Both the position numbers and the translations under genes were made by a program. A model generated the notes under the pieces. That model was given only the letters and a program-made list of their open reading frames with translations, did no database searches and was not told the origin of the DNA. This document shows, in pieces, positions 20,730-22,136 of a stretch of DNA of 22,136 nucleotides (positions within the stretch are counted from its first letter, which is position 1; each line of letters opens with the position of its first letter). The stretch lies in IMG/VR virus record IMGVR_UViG_3300030099_001892, positions 1-22,136 of that record; one strand, 5' to 3'. This stretch comes from a virus.

Positions 20730-22136
20730 TTATTCGGCAACCCCATCGGAAATCCGCAGATACAGCCGCAACATTTCAGGTTTGGGTGTGTCCCGCCGCA
20801 GGGCTTGACGCTTCAAACCACGCACAGCCACGGTTGTGTCCTCATAGGCTGGGAAGCTGACCACGGAAACATCAAACAAATCCAGGTCACGGATTTCCCG
20901 CACCGTCTTTCCGTCACGCTCTTCCCAGGAATCATCCCGCACCACAAACCCAAATGACATGGCATCTAGGTCACCACGCCGGATTGATTCCAATGTGTCC
21001 TGGCCAACGGTTGTGTGGGGTATGTCAATCTCAGTCCGCAGCCCGTGTTCATCTTGGGTCAAACGCAGGGTGCCGGATTTGGTCCGGCCCAGAATCATCT
21101 TGGGGTCATGGTCCACCAGCGCCCGCACATCATGATGTTCATTGATTGCCCTGGTGAATGCACCTGGCTTGATGTATTCCACAAAATCACCTAGGTCACG
21201 GCTCTCTGAATCAAACACGCTGGCGTAGCCCACAATGGTGTCAGCTGTATCACCGGATTCCAGTTTGACTTCTTGGTGGGCACGCCGTTCCAACTTTTCT
21301 GCTGGGGCAGCTCTGTAGCCGCCTGTGCCACCGGAACCACCACCGCTAGCGCCACCTTCCACAATTCTGTCATATGCCGCATGGGTACTGCATGGCATGT
21401 AGATTGTTTGGCCATCCAAATCCATTGTGTGTGTACCTTCACACCCCAGAATTTCAGCCCTTGCTTTGGCTTCATCTTCAGTTGTGAACTGGTCAACATT
21501 TACACGTTCCCGTTTTTCATCACTCATCCGTTCATCCTTACTTGATTCTGGGTGCCCGCTGGGCAACAAATCTTGGTCATGCTTGCCCCGTCTGAACTTC
21601 AGATTGGCCAGGGCATACAGAAATGAATTCACCCGTGCATAGGCCCACGCTTCCGCATTGGGGATGCTTGGGCGCACTGAACTGGGCTGGGTTTTGTATG
21701 CCCCAACACCACGTTCAAACACCTTTTCCAACATGGACATGGTGGCCCGCTTCCTAGCATCATCCCCATGTTCATCATTGTGTTCCTCTAGCTTCCGTTG
21801 CAATGCAACCTTCACATTGCCGGTCACCTGCCGCTGTTCTTCTGATCCGTCACCCAGGTCAGCCACCAGGTCCAAATCCACCACTGGCACACCCACCTGC
21901 CTGTCTGTTTCAATCAGGTCATCATTCATTTCCACAAACACTGTGATGATTGCTACTGGCCCAACATCATCAGTGTCCATGGATTCTGCACCAAACTCAG
22001 CCATGCCGGATGTCACAACCTCATCCACCACGCCGGTGTAGATACCTTTTTCAGCCCGCCACCTAACAAACAAACCTGGTTCAACATCTGCCAGGTCAGC
22101 CCGTGTTTCACGCCGTTTCTTCAGCTGATCCAATAC
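20730..22136 (-). CDS. HK97-family prohead protease with N-terminal extension (5' end outside window)
   Basis: The frame is open to the window edge, so the true start is probably outside; the visible part is about 468 residues. Counting from the TTG codon at 22133, residues 278-440 are the S78 protease domain: VGYASVFDSES, IKPGAFTRAI, LVDHDPKMILGRT with His342, and LDAMSFGFVV with Ser393, plus DLFDVSVVSFPAY. Before it lie a small beta segment (PGLFVRWRAEKGIYTGVV, 19-36, like TUDOR-type domains), a helical module (105-195) with ERGVGAYKT, YARVNSFLYAL and DLLPSGHP, and a segment with EAKARAEILGC and YMPCSTHAAYD, joined by a Gly/Ser linker (260-272). The protease matures the capsid; the extensions may be scaffold or portal-contact parts. 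Confidence 0.85.
   Translation of the reverse strand, partial: VLDQLKKRRETRADLADVEPGLFVRWRAEKGIYTGVVDEVVTSGMAEFGAESMDTDDVGPVAIITVFVEMNDDLIETDRQVGVPVVDLDLVADLGDGSEEQRQVTGNVKVALQRKLEEHNDEHGDDARKRATMSMLEKVFERGVGAYKTQPSSVRPSIPNAEAWAYARVNSFLYALANLKFRRGKHDQDLLPSGHPESSKDERMSDEKRERVNVDQFTTEDEAKARAEILGCEGTHTMDLDGQTIYMPCSTHAAYDRIVEGGASGGGSGGTGGYRAAPAEKLERRAHQEVKLESGDTADTIVGYASVFDSESRDLGDFVEYIKPGAFTRAINEHHDVRALVDHDPKMILGRTKSGTLRLTQDEHGLRTEIDIPHTTVGQDTLESIRRGDLDAMSFGFVVRDDSWEERDGKTVREIRDLDLFDVSVVSFPAYEDTTVAVRGLKRQALRRDTPKPEMLRLYLRISDGVAE

Noticed and set aside
1-22136. tRNA genes, rRNA, insertion sequences, integrase, CRISPR array
   Set aside because: None seen on reading both strands; no cloverleaf, transposase motif or spaced repeats were found.

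Overview
The window is most of the late and middle region of a tailed double-stranded DNA phage (siphovirus type), or a prophage of that type. Direct evidence is an uninterrupted minus-strand series in classical order from right to left: HK97-family prohead protease, HK97-fold major capsid protein, gp6-like connector, head-closure protein, gp10-like protein, tail completion protein, tail tube protein, two tail assembly chaperones and a TP901-type tape measure protein. Portal and terminase would lie beyond the right edge. No integrase, repressor, tRNA or insertion sequence is visible, so lifestyle cannot be judged. Several proteins have features common in Planctomycetes and related marine bacteria: a dockerin-like C terminus, a LamG-type fibre and 'NWS-G-P-D-F' beta-helix repeats. 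A host in that broad group is my inference.

Layout, following minus-strand transcription: head genes (22136-17815); tail tube, chaperones and tape measure (17818-14227); five tail-tip or fibre genes, mostly unrecognised (14230-8891), ending in a LamG/beta-helix protein; a short hairpin-rich gap (8723-8890); a replication and recombination block (8722-4887) with a RecE/lambda-exonuclease-like nuclease, a second PD-(D/E)XK-like nuclease, an SSB-like protein, a DUF1376 replication initiator with iteron-like repeats inside its gene, three unknown or nuclease-like small proteins; then a membrane and export block (4897-1956) with small membrane proteins, an HNH endonuclease, an exported Cys-rich protein with a dockerin-like end and a two-TM protein. 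Most neighbouring genes overlap by 1-4 bases (ATGA, TGATG, TAATG, GTGA), which implies translational coupling in long operons.

The left 1.9 kb is on the plus strand: a lysozyme-like endolysin with its own intrinsic terminator, then four small unrecognised genes ending in another intrinsic terminator that lies at the convergent junction with the minus-strand block.

The most unusual items are the dockerin-bearing exported phage protein next to a protein with a sorting-signal-like tail; an unrecognised tail-tip module including a Cys-rich 523-residue protein; a module shared by two adjacent fibre genes; an iteron array plus a G-run block inside the replication initiator gene; a possible -1 frameshift joining the two tail chaperones; and a capsid gene bracketed by intrinsic terminators. 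There is no stretch over 300 bases without a gene.
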